Shown here: positions 41,444-48,916 of the stretch, piece after piece
Layout of the letters: each line of letters begins with the position of its first letter
Position numbering within the stretch: position 1 is the first letter of the stretch
Origin: Nocardioides daeguensis
GTDB taxonomy: Bacteria > Actinomycetota > Actinomycetes > Propionibacteriales > Nocardioidaceae
Direction of reading: 5' to 3'
DNA: 64,000 nt
NCBI RefSeq assembly: GCF_019192965.1
Contig: NZ_JAHTKU010000025.1
Location: forward strand, 1-64,000
Made by a program: the position numbers and the translations under genes
The notes under the pieces: generated by a model
Told to the model about the DNA's origin: nothing
Database searches by the model: none
Seen by the model: the letters and a program-made list of their open reading frames with translations, nothing else

Positions 41444-43506
41444 ACGACGCCTCGCCCCGCTCCTCGGCTCACTGGCGGCTGCTGGCGTGGTCGATCGCCG
41501 GCGCCTCCTGGCTGCTGTCGGCCGGTGCCGTCGCGGCGCTGGTCATCACGGGGGCCACGCCGCCCAACGTCGCCGACTGGGTCATGGACGTGGTCACCTC
41601 GGCCGTCTACGGCGGCGTCGTCGTGATGATGCTGCCCCGTTCGCGGCACCCCGTGGTCTGGATCCTCGTCCTCACCGCGCTCGGGTGCGGCGCCTCGGGT
41701 CTCGCCACGGGGTACGTCGCGCTCGACGGGCCCTGGCCCGGCCAGGATCTCGCCGTCTACCTGCCGTACTGGGCCTGGGTGCCGGGCGTCTACGCCACGG
41801 TCGCGATCGTCCCGCTGCTCGTGCTACCGGGCAGCCGGAGACGCTGGCCCGCCGTGGTGCTCGCGACCCTCGCCATCATCGCCTCGACCCTGCCGAGCCT
41901 GACGGTCGTCGTACCTGGACTTCCCGACAACCCCTTCGGGGTGGACGTGGCGTGGTGGCAGTCGATGCTCCGGCACCTGGGGCTGATCCCGGACCGGACC
42001 GTCGCCGTGCTCGGCGTCGTGGTCTGGTGCTGGCTCCTGATCCGCGTCCTGCGCGCCGAGGCCGCGGACCGACGGGGGCTCGGGTGGCTCCTGGCCGGGC
42101 ACGGCGCCATGGTCGTCGCGCTGGTCGCCTTCCTGCTGCCGATGTCCGACGAGTGGGTCGGCACGGCGGCCGAGGTGAGCGGCAGCCTCCTGCTGGTGGC
42201 GCAGCTCTTCCTCCCCGCTGCCCTCCTGGTGCTGGTGCTCGGCCAGCAGCTGTGGGGGATCGACGCACGGATCAACCGTGGCGTCGTCTGGGCGGTCATG
42301 ACGGTCGCGATCGCCCTCGCCTACCTGCTGCTGGTCGGGGTCGCCAGCCATGTCCTGCCCGGACAGTCGGACATCGCGCTCGCCTTCGCCGTGGGGCTCG
42401 TCGGCCTCGGGGCGGCGCCATTGCGCCGCGTGGTGCAGCGACGCGTCGACCACCTGGTCTACGGGGCCGGTCCGGATCCCGCGCAGCTCCTGCTGGGCGG
42501 CGAGGTACCGGCGGGTGCCGACATCGCCCGCCTGGCCGCCGCGCTCAGCCAGGGCCTGCGGCTCGCGGACGTACGGATCGTGACGGACCCGGCGGGACAG
42601 GAGCCGGCCGGGCCCGTGGCGCGCGACCACGACGCGACCATCGTGCTCACCAGCCGGGGACGCCGGGTCGGCCTGCTGGTGGCCACTCCACGACCCGGGG
42701 AGCGGCTCGATCGCCGGACCGTCGGCATGCTGAGGGAGGTCGCCGGACTGGTCGGGATGACGATCGACCTGATGCAGTCGGTGCAGGCGCTCTCCGCCGC
42801 GCGACGCCGGATGACCAGCATCCGGCACGAGGAGCGGCGGATGCTGCGTCGTGACCTCCACGACGGTCTCGGCCCGGCCCTGGCCGGGATCCGACTCGGC
42901 CTGATCGCCGCCCGCGGCATGCGCGACCCGCTGGCCGCCGAGGAGATGCTGGACGCGCTGGAGCGCGAGCTGACGCAGCAGGGCGAGGAGGTACGGCGGC
43001 TGAGCCGCTCGTTGGTTCCCCTCGCCCTCGACGACGGCGACCTCGCCACGGCGCTCTCGGCGCTCGCGGATCGCTTCACGGCGGACGGGCTCACGGTCCG
43101 GGTCACGGTCGACGACGACGTCGTGCTGGAGGCGCCGGTGCAGGTGGCGATCTACCAGATGGCCAGCGAGGCGCTGCTCAACGTGCGTCGGCATGCGCGG
43201 GCCACGCGCTGCGACGTCGTGCTGCGCCGGCGTGCCGACGGCGATGTCGTTTTCTCGGTGTCCGACGACGGCATCGGCATCGCCGAGGGCACGGTCGACG
43301 GCATCGGCCTGCGCTCGATGCGGGAGCGGGCACAGGAGCTCGGCGCGCTCCTGCGGTTGACGTCCGGCTCGGGTTCGCCCGGGGGACCCGGCAGCCGGAT
43401 CGAGATCCGGCTGCCCGTCCACATGGTCGACCCGCTCGCCCCCGCCTCAGCCGAAGACCTCGGCCTCCCGGCGCGCGAAGCCGCGGCGCGAGCTGGCCAG
43501 CAGTAG
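41440..43506 (+). CDS. NarL-type sensor histidine kinase, multi-pass membrane
   Basis: 688 residues. About eight to ten helices fill residues 12-330, then a GAF-like cytoplasmic stretch, HisKA_3 with the phospho-acceptor H474 (RRDLHDGLGPALAGIRLGL), and an HATPase domain (ASEALLNVRRHARA; VSDDGIGIAEG; GIGLRSMRERAQELG). HisKA_3 kinases pair with NarL/FixJ receivers, matching the receiver type of the upstream gene. No large outside domain, so the signal is probably sensed in the membrane. Its last 60 bp overlap the convergent hemerythrin gene. Confidence 0.9.
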   Translation: MNDASPRSSAHWRLLAWSIAGASWLLSAGAVAALVITGATPPNVADWVMDVVTSAVYGGVVVMMLPRSRHPVVWILVLTALGCGASGLATGYVALDGPWPGQDLAVYLPYWAWVPGVYATVAIVPLLVLPGSRRRWPAVVLATLAIIASTLPSLTVVVPGLPDNPFGVDVAWWQSMLRHLGLIPDRTVAVLGVVVWCWLLIRVLRAEAADRRGLGWLLAGHGAMVVALVAFLLPMSDEWVGTAAEVSGSLLLVAQLFLPAALLVLVLGQQLWGIDARINRGVVWAVMTVAIALAYLLLVGVASHVLPGQSDIALAFAVGLVGLGAAPLRRVVQRRVDHLVYGAGPDPAQLLLGGEVPAGADIARLAAALSQGLRLADVRIVTDPAGQEPAGPVARDHDATIVLTSRGRRVGLLVATPRPGERLDRRTVGMLREVAGLVGMTIDLMQSVQALSAARRRMTSIRHEERRMLRRDLHDGLGPALAGIRLGLIAARGMRDPLAAEEMLDALERELTQQGEEVRRLSRSLVPLALDDGDLATALSALADRFTADGLTVRVTVDDDVVLEAPVQVAIYQMASEALLNVRRHARATRCDVVLRRRADGDVVFSVSDDGIGIAEGTVDGIGLRSMRERAQELGALLRLTSGSGSPGGPGSRIEIRLPVHMVDPLAPASAEDLGLPAREAAARAGQQ

Positions 43507-44157
43507 CCGCATCCCCGGCCCGCCGATCGCGATGACCCGGGCCGCGGCCGCGTCGTCGAGGTCCTTGAAGATCCAGGGCAGGAAGCGGCGGGCGTGGCTC
43601 ACCGAGGGCCGGCCGCGGAACCTCTCGCGCTCGATGACCTCCCACTCCTCGCCCGGCACGTAGCGCTGCAGGATCGGCACCGCCGCGGACTCCTCGTGGC
43701 CCAGGTGGCTGTCGAGAGCCTCGTCGAGGTCGGTCAGGTCGGCGAGCAGGTCGGAGCGCAGGTCACCGAGCTGGCCGGCTCCGGCGCCGGCGGCCAGCGC
43801 CGAGAAGCCGGCGTCACACGAGGTCAACAGTGGATCGAGCGTGGTGTGCTCGTCCTCCATCTCGTCCAGCACGCGCAGGCTGTCGACGTCCTCGCCGGCC
43901 CGCGCCCGCTCGGCGAGCAGCGGCCAGAGGATCTGGTCCTCCTTGGTGTGGTGGGTGTGCAGCTCGGTGGTGAACAGCGCCCAGCGCTGGGCGAGGCGGC
44001 GCCAGGCGGCCCGGTCCTCGACCGGCAGTCCGGGCACGACCCGGCGGAAGTCGTGCACGTCGCGGCGGAAGGCGTGGTGCAGGACGTACATCATCGTCAT
44101 GTCGGCGGGGCCGGGCGGCGCGGCGGCCTGGCCCGGCAGCAGGATCTGGTCGGTCAT
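43447..44157 (-). CDS. Hemerythrin HHE-domain protein
   Basis: 236 residues. Two HHE cation-binding helical pairs: LHHAFRRDVHDF with HTHHTKEDQILWPLL, and EDEHTTLDPLL with HLGHEESAAVPIL. The pattern binds a di-iron site that may sense or handle O2 or NO. The C-terminus is longer than the domain, ending with SSRRGFARREAEVFG. It is convergent with and overlaps the kinase gene by 60 bp. Confidence 0.83.
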   Translation of the reverse strand: MTDQILLPGQAAAPPGPADMTMMYVLHHAFRRDVHDFRRVVPGLPVEDRAAWRRLAQRWALFTTELHTHHTKEDQILWPLLAERARAGEDVDSLRVLDEMEDEHTTLDPLLTSCDAGFSALAAGAGAGQLGDLRSDLLADLTDLDEALDSHLGHEESAAVPILQRYVPGEEWEVIERERFRGRPSVSHARRFLPWIFKDLDDAAAARVIAIGGPGMRLLLASSRRGFARREAEVFG

Positions 44158-44254
44158 CTGGTCCTCTTCTCAGGGCGGTTCCGGCTGGTGCTCGGGATCA
44201 GGCTCGTCCCGGTGACTTGAGAGCGGCTGGCGCACGACTGGATCCACGCCCGAG

Positions 44255-44301
44255 CACCTCCAGGGCCCTTCCAGGCCGCCGCCAGCGACCGGTCGCATCG
44301 T
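44255..44301 (+). promoter_or_regulatory. Triple 11-bp direct repeat and -10 box (site C), before a decayed propeller gene
   Basis: Units CACCTCCAGGG (44255-44265), CCCTTCCAGGC (44266-44276), CGCCGCCAGCG (44277-44287), 8 bp, then CATCGT (44296-44301) as -10. Spacing is identical to sites A and B and the core CCAG is kept in all three units, though the outer bases are more diverged. A GTG/ATG pair at 44308/44311 is at the expected start of transcription. The stretch 44158-44592 holds only this and the pseudogene below. Confidence 0.5.
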
Positions 44302-44333
44302 GGCGGGGTGATGAAGCCTCGACCTGTGGATGA

Positions 44334-44522
44334 ACACCTCCTGCACGACGCCACGAGCTGGTCTCGGCCCGCGACGGCGCGGCCGTGGCCGGCAACGGCG
44401 GCGCGGGAGCCCCGTCCGTCAACGGCGACGGCCGCCTGATCGCCTTCACCTCGACCGGCACCGGCCTGGTCGCCGGGACGACGGTCGCCGTGAACCGTCT
44501 GTACCTCCGAACCCGCCCGTAG
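44334..44522 (+). pseudogene. C-terminal remnant of a beta-propeller (TolB-like) gene
   Basis: The frame from 44334 (a stop lies at 44331-44333) to TAG 44520-44522 reads HELVSARDGAAVAGNGGAGA, then PSVNGDGRLIAFTSTGTGLV and VNRLYLRTRP. ELVS...PSV..DGR.IAF.S is a typical TolB/PD40 blade. There is no start codon or signal peptide in frame. The fragment follows site C closely, as if the rest of the gene was deleted. Confidence 0.65.
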
Positions 44523-44592
44523 CGGCGAGGACGTCCCCGGTGGGCGCACCGCGATGGCGCCCGCCGGGACTCTCTCTGAGACGCTGGGTGTC

Positions 44593-45651
44593 GTGACCGC
44601 ACTCCACGACAGCCCCCTGCACGACAGCGCACTCCTCAGGGCCGCCCGCGGCGAGAAGGTGCCGCACACCCCGGTCTGGTTCATGCGCCAGGCCGGCCGC
44701 TCCCTGCCGGAGTACCTGAAGGTGCGCGAGGGCATCGCCATGCTCGACTCCTGCCAGAACGCCGAGCTGATCACCGAGATCACCTTGCAGCCCGTGCGCC
44801 GGTACGGCGTGGACGCGGCCATCTTCTTCTCCGACATCGTGCTGCCGCTCAAGGCGGTCGGCGTCGACCTCGACATCGTGCCCGGGGTGGGCCCGGTCGT
44901 CGCCTCGCCGGTGCGCACGCTGGCCGACGTCGAGGCGATCCCGGACCTCACGGCGGAGCAGATCCCCTACATCACCCAGGCCGTCCAGGCCCTGGTCGGC
45001 GAGCTCGCCTCGGTCAACGGCGGTACGCCGCTCATCGGGTTCGCGGGTGCGCCGTTCACGGTGGCGTCGTACCTCGTGGAGGGCGGGCCGTCGAAGGAGC
45101 ACGCCAAGACCAAGGCGCTCATGTTCGGCGCCCCCGACGTGTGGGACGCGCTGATGCGCAAGATCGCCGACGTCTCCGCGGTGTTCCTCGAGACCCAGGT
45201 CGCGGCGGGCGCCTCGGCGGTCCAGCTGTTCGACTCCTGGGCCGGCGCGCTCACCCCCGACGACTACGCCCGCTTCGTCCAGCCCCACTCGGCCCGGGTG
45301 CTGGAGCGGGTCGGCGAGCTGGGCGTGCCGCGCATCCACTTCGGGGTCGGTACGACGAACCTGCTCGACCTGATGGGCGAGGCCGGTGCCGACGTGGTCG
45401 GCGTCGACTGGCGCACGCCGCTCGACCGGGCGATCCCGCTGGTCGGCGACCGCTCGGTGCAGGGCAACCTCGACCCGACGCTGGTGTTCGCGCCCACCGA
45501 GGTGATGACCGAGCGCGCTGCCGGCGTCATCGAGGCCGGGCGCGCCGCCCGCGGCCACATCTTCAACCTGGGCCACGGCGTCATCCCGAGCACCGACCCG
45601 GACCAGCTCGCGCGGCTCACCGAGTTCGTGCAGTCCTACCCGCTCGACTGA
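44593..45651 (+). CDS. hemE: Uroporphyrinogen decarboxylase
   Basis: 352 residues. The signature PVWFMRQAGRSLPEY is present, followed by FFSDIVLPLKAVG, GFAGAPFTVASYLVEGG, FDSWAGALTP, GVGTTNLLDLM and a C-terminal HIFNLGHGVIPSTDP. It removes the four acetate carboxyls of uroporphyrinogen III to give coproporphyrinogen III in haem synthesis. GTG 44593 is preferred (MTALHDSPLHDS, the usual start); ATG 44554 would add 13 residues. No other haem gene is adjacent. Confidence 0.93.
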   Translation: MTALHDSPLHDSALLRAARGEKVPHTPVWFMRQAGRSLPEYLKVREGIAMLDSCQNAELITEITLQPVRRYGVDAAIFFSDIVLPLKAVGVDLDIVPGVGPVVASPVRTLADVEAIPDLTAEQIPYITQAVQALVGELASVNGGTPLIGFAGAPFTVASYLVEGGPSKEHAKTKALMFGAPDVWDALMRKIADVSAVFLETQVAAGASAVQLFDSWAGALTPDDYARFVQPHSARVLERVGELGVPRIHFGVGTTNLLDLMGEAGADVVGVDWRTPLDRAIPLVGDRSVQGNLDPTLVFAPTEVMTERAAGVIEAGRAARGHIFNLGHGVIPSTDPDQLARLTEFVQSYPLD

Positions 45652-45663
45652 GGCTCGCTCCTT

Positions 45664-45691
45664 CACAGGGAGCGCACAGGACGGCGACAGC
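45664..45691 (+). promoter_or_regulatory. 11-bp-spaced CACAGG repeats before the flavin electron-transfer operon
   Basis: CACAGG at 45664-45669 and 45675-45680, with GACAGC at 45686-45691: three units at an 11-bp period. OmpR/PhoB-type response regulators bind direct repeats of this spacing, often with a CACAG core. The core differs from that of the SARP sites. It lies 57 bp before the start at 45749. Confidence 0.5.
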
Positions 45692-45748
45692 GGGCCCTCA
45701 CCGAACGGTCGAACACTGGTGGTCACCAACGACCTCCGGAGGACCCTC

Positions 45749-46207
45749 GTGACCGAGCCGAACCCCACGCCCGAGCTGTCCGGCAACCGCTGGGAGGGGG
45801 CGGCACCGCCGCCCCCTCCCACGCTGCCGCCCGTGGCGGACGCCGCCGCCCACCCGGTGGCCGGAGCGCCCGACCCGCAGCGGCGCCGGAGCCGTGCCCT
45901 CGTCGCGGCGGCCGCGGCCGCCGCCTTCGTCGGCCTGGGCGGGATCGGTGGCTTGGCCGTCGGTCACGCCACGGCGGGCGACGACGACGACGCGAGCATC
46001 CCGGTCACCAGCCAGGTCGGCGACGGTGACGGTGACGGCCGGTTCGGCCAGCGTCAGCCGCCCCCGGGCTTCGACGGCCAGGACCACGACGGCCAGGACC
46101 ACGACGGCCAGGGCTTCGGCGGCCAGGACCACGACGGTCAGGGCTTCGACGGTCAGGGCCTCCCGGGCCAGGACTCGGACTCGGACTCGGGCACGGCGTC
46201 GTCATGA
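45749..46207 (+). CDS. Membrane-anchored protein with Asp/Gly/Gln/His repeats
   Basis: 152 residues from GTG 45749 (GGAGG eight bases upstream; a GTG at 45719 is in frame). The N-terminus is Pro-rich and cytoplasmic, one helix (ALVAAAAAAAFVGLGGIGGLAV) follows, and the outside part is a low-complexity repeat of FDGQDHDGQ/FGGQDHDGQ units. The repeat is rich in Asp and His and could bind metal. No known fold. It overlaps the ferric-reductase-like gene (ATGA), the first of a tightly coupled four-gene operon. Confidence 0.6.
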   Translation: MTEPNPTPELSGNRWEGAAPPPPPTLPPVADAAAHPVAGAPDPQRRRSRALVAAAAAAAFVGLGGIGGLAVGHATAGDDDDASIPVTSQVGDGDGDGRFGQRQPPPGFDGQDHDGQDHDGQGFGGQDHDGQGFDGQGLPGQDSDSDSGTASS

Positions 46208-47604
46208 CCACCCTGGCGCCGCGCGCCACCCTCCCGCCGGTCGCGGCCCGCCCGGCGGCGGCCGCCCAGGCCGAGGCGGTCCGGGTCGGCGCGGGGCTCA
46301 CGCTGGCGGCGGCCCTCGTCCTGGTCACCAGCTGGTGGCTGCGCGACGGCGGGCTGGGTGCCGTCGTCGACCTCGGCTCCGCGCTCACCGCGCTGGGCCA
46401 GCTCAGCGGCCTGGCCGGTTCGGTGCTGCTCCTGGCCCAGGTCCTGCTGATGGCCCGCCTGCCGGTGCTGGAGCGGGCCTTCGGCCAGGACCGGCTTGCC
46501 GGGCTGCACCGCCTGGTCGGCTTCACGTCGTTCTCGCTGGTGATGGTCCACGTCGTCACCGTGACCTGGGGGTACGCCGCCGGCTCGCTGACCGCCACCC
46601 CCGGCATGCTGTGGACGCTGACCTGGGACTACCCGGGCATGCTGCTGGCCGCCGGCGGCACCGCCTGCCTGGTCATGGTCGTGGTCACGAGCATCCGGGC
46701 CGCACGGCGCCGGCTGCGCTACGAGTCCTGGCACCTGCTGCACCTCTACGCCTACCTCGGCGTCGGTCTCGCGCTGCCCCATCAGCTGTGGACGGGCCAG
46801 CAGCTCACCACCTCGCCGGCCCGCACGGTCTTCTGGTGGACGGCCTGGGCCCTCGCCGCGGCCGCCGTCGTCGGCTGGCGGGTCCTGCTGCCGCTCGCGC
46901 GCAACCTGCGCCACCGGCTCCGGGTGACCTCCGTGGTGGCTGAGGCGCCGGGTGTGTGGTCGGTCTACCTGACCGGCCGCCGCCTGGACCTGCTGCGTGC
47001 CGAGCCTGGCCAGTTCCTGCTGTGGCGCTTCCTCGGCGGTCCCGGGCGGTCCCGGGCACACCCGTACTCCCTCTCCGCCGCTCCCGACGGGCGCAGCCTG
47101 CGGATCACCGTCGCCGCGGCCGGCGACGACAGCAGCCGGGTCGCGGCGCTGCGGCCCGGGAGCCGGGTCCTCGTCGAGGGCCCGTACGGCCGGCTCACGC
47201 CCCGGGCCCGCGAGGCCCGCAAGGTCGCCTTCATCGGCGCCGGTGTCGGCATGGCCCCGTTGCGTGCCCTCGCGGAGGGGATGGCCTTCGCCCCCGGCGA
47301 GGCCGTGTACGTCGAGCGCTACCGCGCCACGCCCCTGTTCGCCGCCGAGGTCGACGTGCTCGCCCGGGAGCGCGGCCTGCAGGTGCTGCGCCTGCCCGGC
47401 GCGCGGCGTACCCCCGACTCGTGGCTGCCCGTCCTGACCCGCCCGGTCGACGACGCGACCGCGCTGCGCGGCTGGGTGCCGGACATCGCGGAGCGCGACG
47501 TCTATGTCTGCGGCCCGCCGGGCTGGTCGGCGCTGGTCCGGTCGTCGCTCGCCGCTGCCGGCGTGCCCGAGCAACGGCTGCACATCGAGGAGTTCGGGTG
47601 GTGA
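46204..47604 (+). CDS. Ferric-reductase-like transmembrane flavoprotein
   Basis: 466 residues. About six N-terminal helices of the ferric reductase type, with His residues in LHRLVGFTSFSLVMVHVV and WHLLHLYAYLGVGLALPH for haem, then an FNR-like part: RAHPYSLSAAPDG (FAD), EGPYGRLTPRA, VAFIGAGVGMAPLRALAEG (NAD(P)H) and VYVCGPPGW. It carries electrons from NAD(P)H across the membrane to an outside acceptor. The next two genes supply an FMN-binding protein and its flavin transferase, so that protein is a likely acceptor. Confidence 0.87.
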   Translation: MTTLAPRATLPPVAARPAAAAQAEAVRVGAGLTLAAALVLVTSWWLRDGGLGAVVDLGSALTALGQLSGLAGSVLLLAQVLLMARLPVLERAFGQDRLAGLHRLVGFTSFSLVMVHVVTVTWGYAAGSLTATPGMLWTLTWDYPGMLLAAGGTACLVMVVVTSIRAARRRLRYESWHLLHLYAYLGVGLALPHQLWTGQQLTTSPARTVFWWTAWALAAAAVVGWRVLLPLARNLRHRLRVTSVVAEAPGVWSVYLTGRRLDLLRAEPGQFLLWRFLGGPGRSRAHPYSLSAAPDGRSLRITVAAAGDDSSRVAALRPGSRVLVEGPYGRLTPRAREARKVAFIGAGVGMAPLRALAEGMAFAPGEAVYVERYRATPLFAAEVDVLARERGLQVLRLPGARRTPDSWLPVLTRPVDDATALRGWVPDIAERDVYVCGPPGWSALVRSSLAAAGVPEQRLHIEEFGW

Positions 47605-48047
47605 GCGGCATGCGACGCATCGCGCTGTGGTTCGCGGGGACCGTGTCGGTCGTGGTCCTGCTGTTCAGCCACCAGACCTCCACCGGCGGCGGGACCACCC
47701 TTGCCACGCCGGGCTCCCGGTTCGTCGCGACGGGCGGCACCACGGGCGGCACCACGGGCGGCAGCGCCGCCGGGAGCACCGTCACCGGCGACGTGGTCGA
47801 GACCCGTTGGGGTCCGGTGCAGGTGGCGCTCACGGTCGACGGCAGCACGATCACGGCCGTCGACGTGCCGCAGTACCCCGACAGCAACGGCCACGACCGG
47901 CAGATCAACAGCCGCGCCCTGCCGGTGCTCGTGCGGGAGACCCTGGACGCGCAGAGCGCCTCGATCGACATGGTCAGCGGCGCGACCTTCACCAGCGCCG
48001 GCTACCGGCAGTCCCTGCAGAGCGCGCTCGACAAGGCCGGGCTGTGA
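47601..48047 (+). CDS. FMN-binding domain protein, probably flavinylated
   Basis: 148 residues from GTG 47601. One membrane/signal segment (IALWFAGTVSVVVLLFS), a Gly/Thr repeat linker, and an FMN_bind domain ending DMVSGATFTSAGYRQSLQSAL. The Thr in SGATFT is the usual site where ApbE attaches FMN by a phosphoester bond. It probably takes electrons from the membrane reductase encoded just upstream. It overlaps both neighbours by GTGA. Confidence 0.85.
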   Translation: MSGMRRIALWFAGTVSVVVLLFSHQTSTGGGTTLATPGSRFVATGGTTGGTTGGSAAGSTVTGDVVETRWGPVQVALTVDGSTITAVDVPQYPDSNGHDRQINSRALPVLVRETLDAQSASIDMVSGATFTSAGYRQSLQSALDKAGL

Positions 48048-48916
48048 ACGTCCACCGCCGCGCGTTCGAGGTGATGGGCACGGTCGTCAGCCTGGCCCTG
48101 CGCGGCCGGTACGCCGAGGGGCCCGAGGCCGAGGCCGCCTGGGCCGAGGTGACCGCGAGCCTGCGCCACGTCGACGCCGTGTTCAGCACCTACCGCCCCG
48201 ACTCGGTGGTCAACCGGTGGGGGCGCGGCGAGCTGGCCCTGGTGGATGCCCCGCCGGAGCTGGCCGAGGTGCTCACGCTCGCCGACGTGGCACGGGAGGC
48301 GAGCGACGGTGCCTTCGACATCGAGGCGGTCCGCTCGCCGTACGGCGGCGGGCCGGACCCGTCCGGCGTCGTGAAGGGCTGGGCGGTGCAGCGGGCGGCC
48401 GCTGCCCTCGACCGGCTCACGGCGACCGACTACTGCCTCGCGGCCGGGGGCGACCTGGTCTGCCGGACCCGCGTGCCGGGAGCCCCGGCCTGGCGGATCG
48501 GCATCGAGGACCCCGCCGACCCGCGCCGGCTGATCGCTGTGCTCCCGGTCGCCGACGGTGCCGTCGCGACCTCGGGCAGCGCCCACCGCGGCGCCCACAT
48601 CCGCGACCCGCGGACCGGCACGGCACCCGACGGCCTGCGCCAGGTCACCGTCGTCGCGCCCGACCTGGTCGCCGCCGACGTGGAGGCGACCACCGCCTTC
48701 GTGCTGGGGGAGCGCGGCGTGCCGTGGCTGCTGGCCCGCGGGCGCACCGGGGTCGTGGTCGGCTCCGACGGCAGCGTCGCTACGTACGGCGACGGGCCGG
48801 TCAGGAGCCGGTGGTCTTCGTCGGCGCCGTCTTCTTCGCCGTCTTCTTCGCGGTCTTCTTCGCTGGGGCCTGCTTCGCGGGAGCCTGCTTCACCGCTGTC
48901 CTCGTCGCGACCGTGA
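48044..48916 (+). CDS. apbE: FAD:protein FMN transferase (ApbE)
   Basis: 290 residues. It has EVMGTVVSLAL near the start, LRHVDAVFSTYRPDSVVNRW, DGAFDIEAV, VVKGWAVQRAAAAL, CLAAGGDLVCR and VATSGSAHRGAHIRDP: the ApbE fold that moves FMN from FAD to a Thr. Target is probably the FMN-binding protein upstream. The last about 38 residues (Ser/Pro-rich) lie beyond the normal end of ApbE, in the 116-bp convergent overlap with the NYN gene, where they mirror its Ala/Lys codons. Confidence 0.87.
   Translation: MNVHRRAFEVMGTVVSLALRGRYAEGPEAEAAWAEVTASLRHVDAVFSTYRPDSVVNRWGRGELALVDAPPELAEVLTLADVAREASDGAFDIEAVRSPYGGGPDPSGVVKGWAVQRAAAALDRLTATDYCLAAGGDLVCRTRVPGAPAWRIGIEDPADPRRLIAVLPVADGAVATSGSAHRGAHIRDPRTGTAPDGLRQVTVVAPDLVAADVEATTAFVLGERGVPWLLARGRTGVVVGSDGSVATYGDGPVRSRWSSSAPSSSPSSSRSSSLGPASREPASPLSSSRP

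Noticed and set aside
44311..44420. ATG just after site C considered as start of a real gene
   Set aside because: Its frame differs from that of the propeller remnant and gives Arg/Pro-rich sequence without domains.
45664..45691. CACAGG triplet considered as another copy of the SARP-type element
   Set aside because: The 11-bp period is the same, but the core (CACAGG) and the distance to any -10 differ; kept as a separate OmpR-type candidate.
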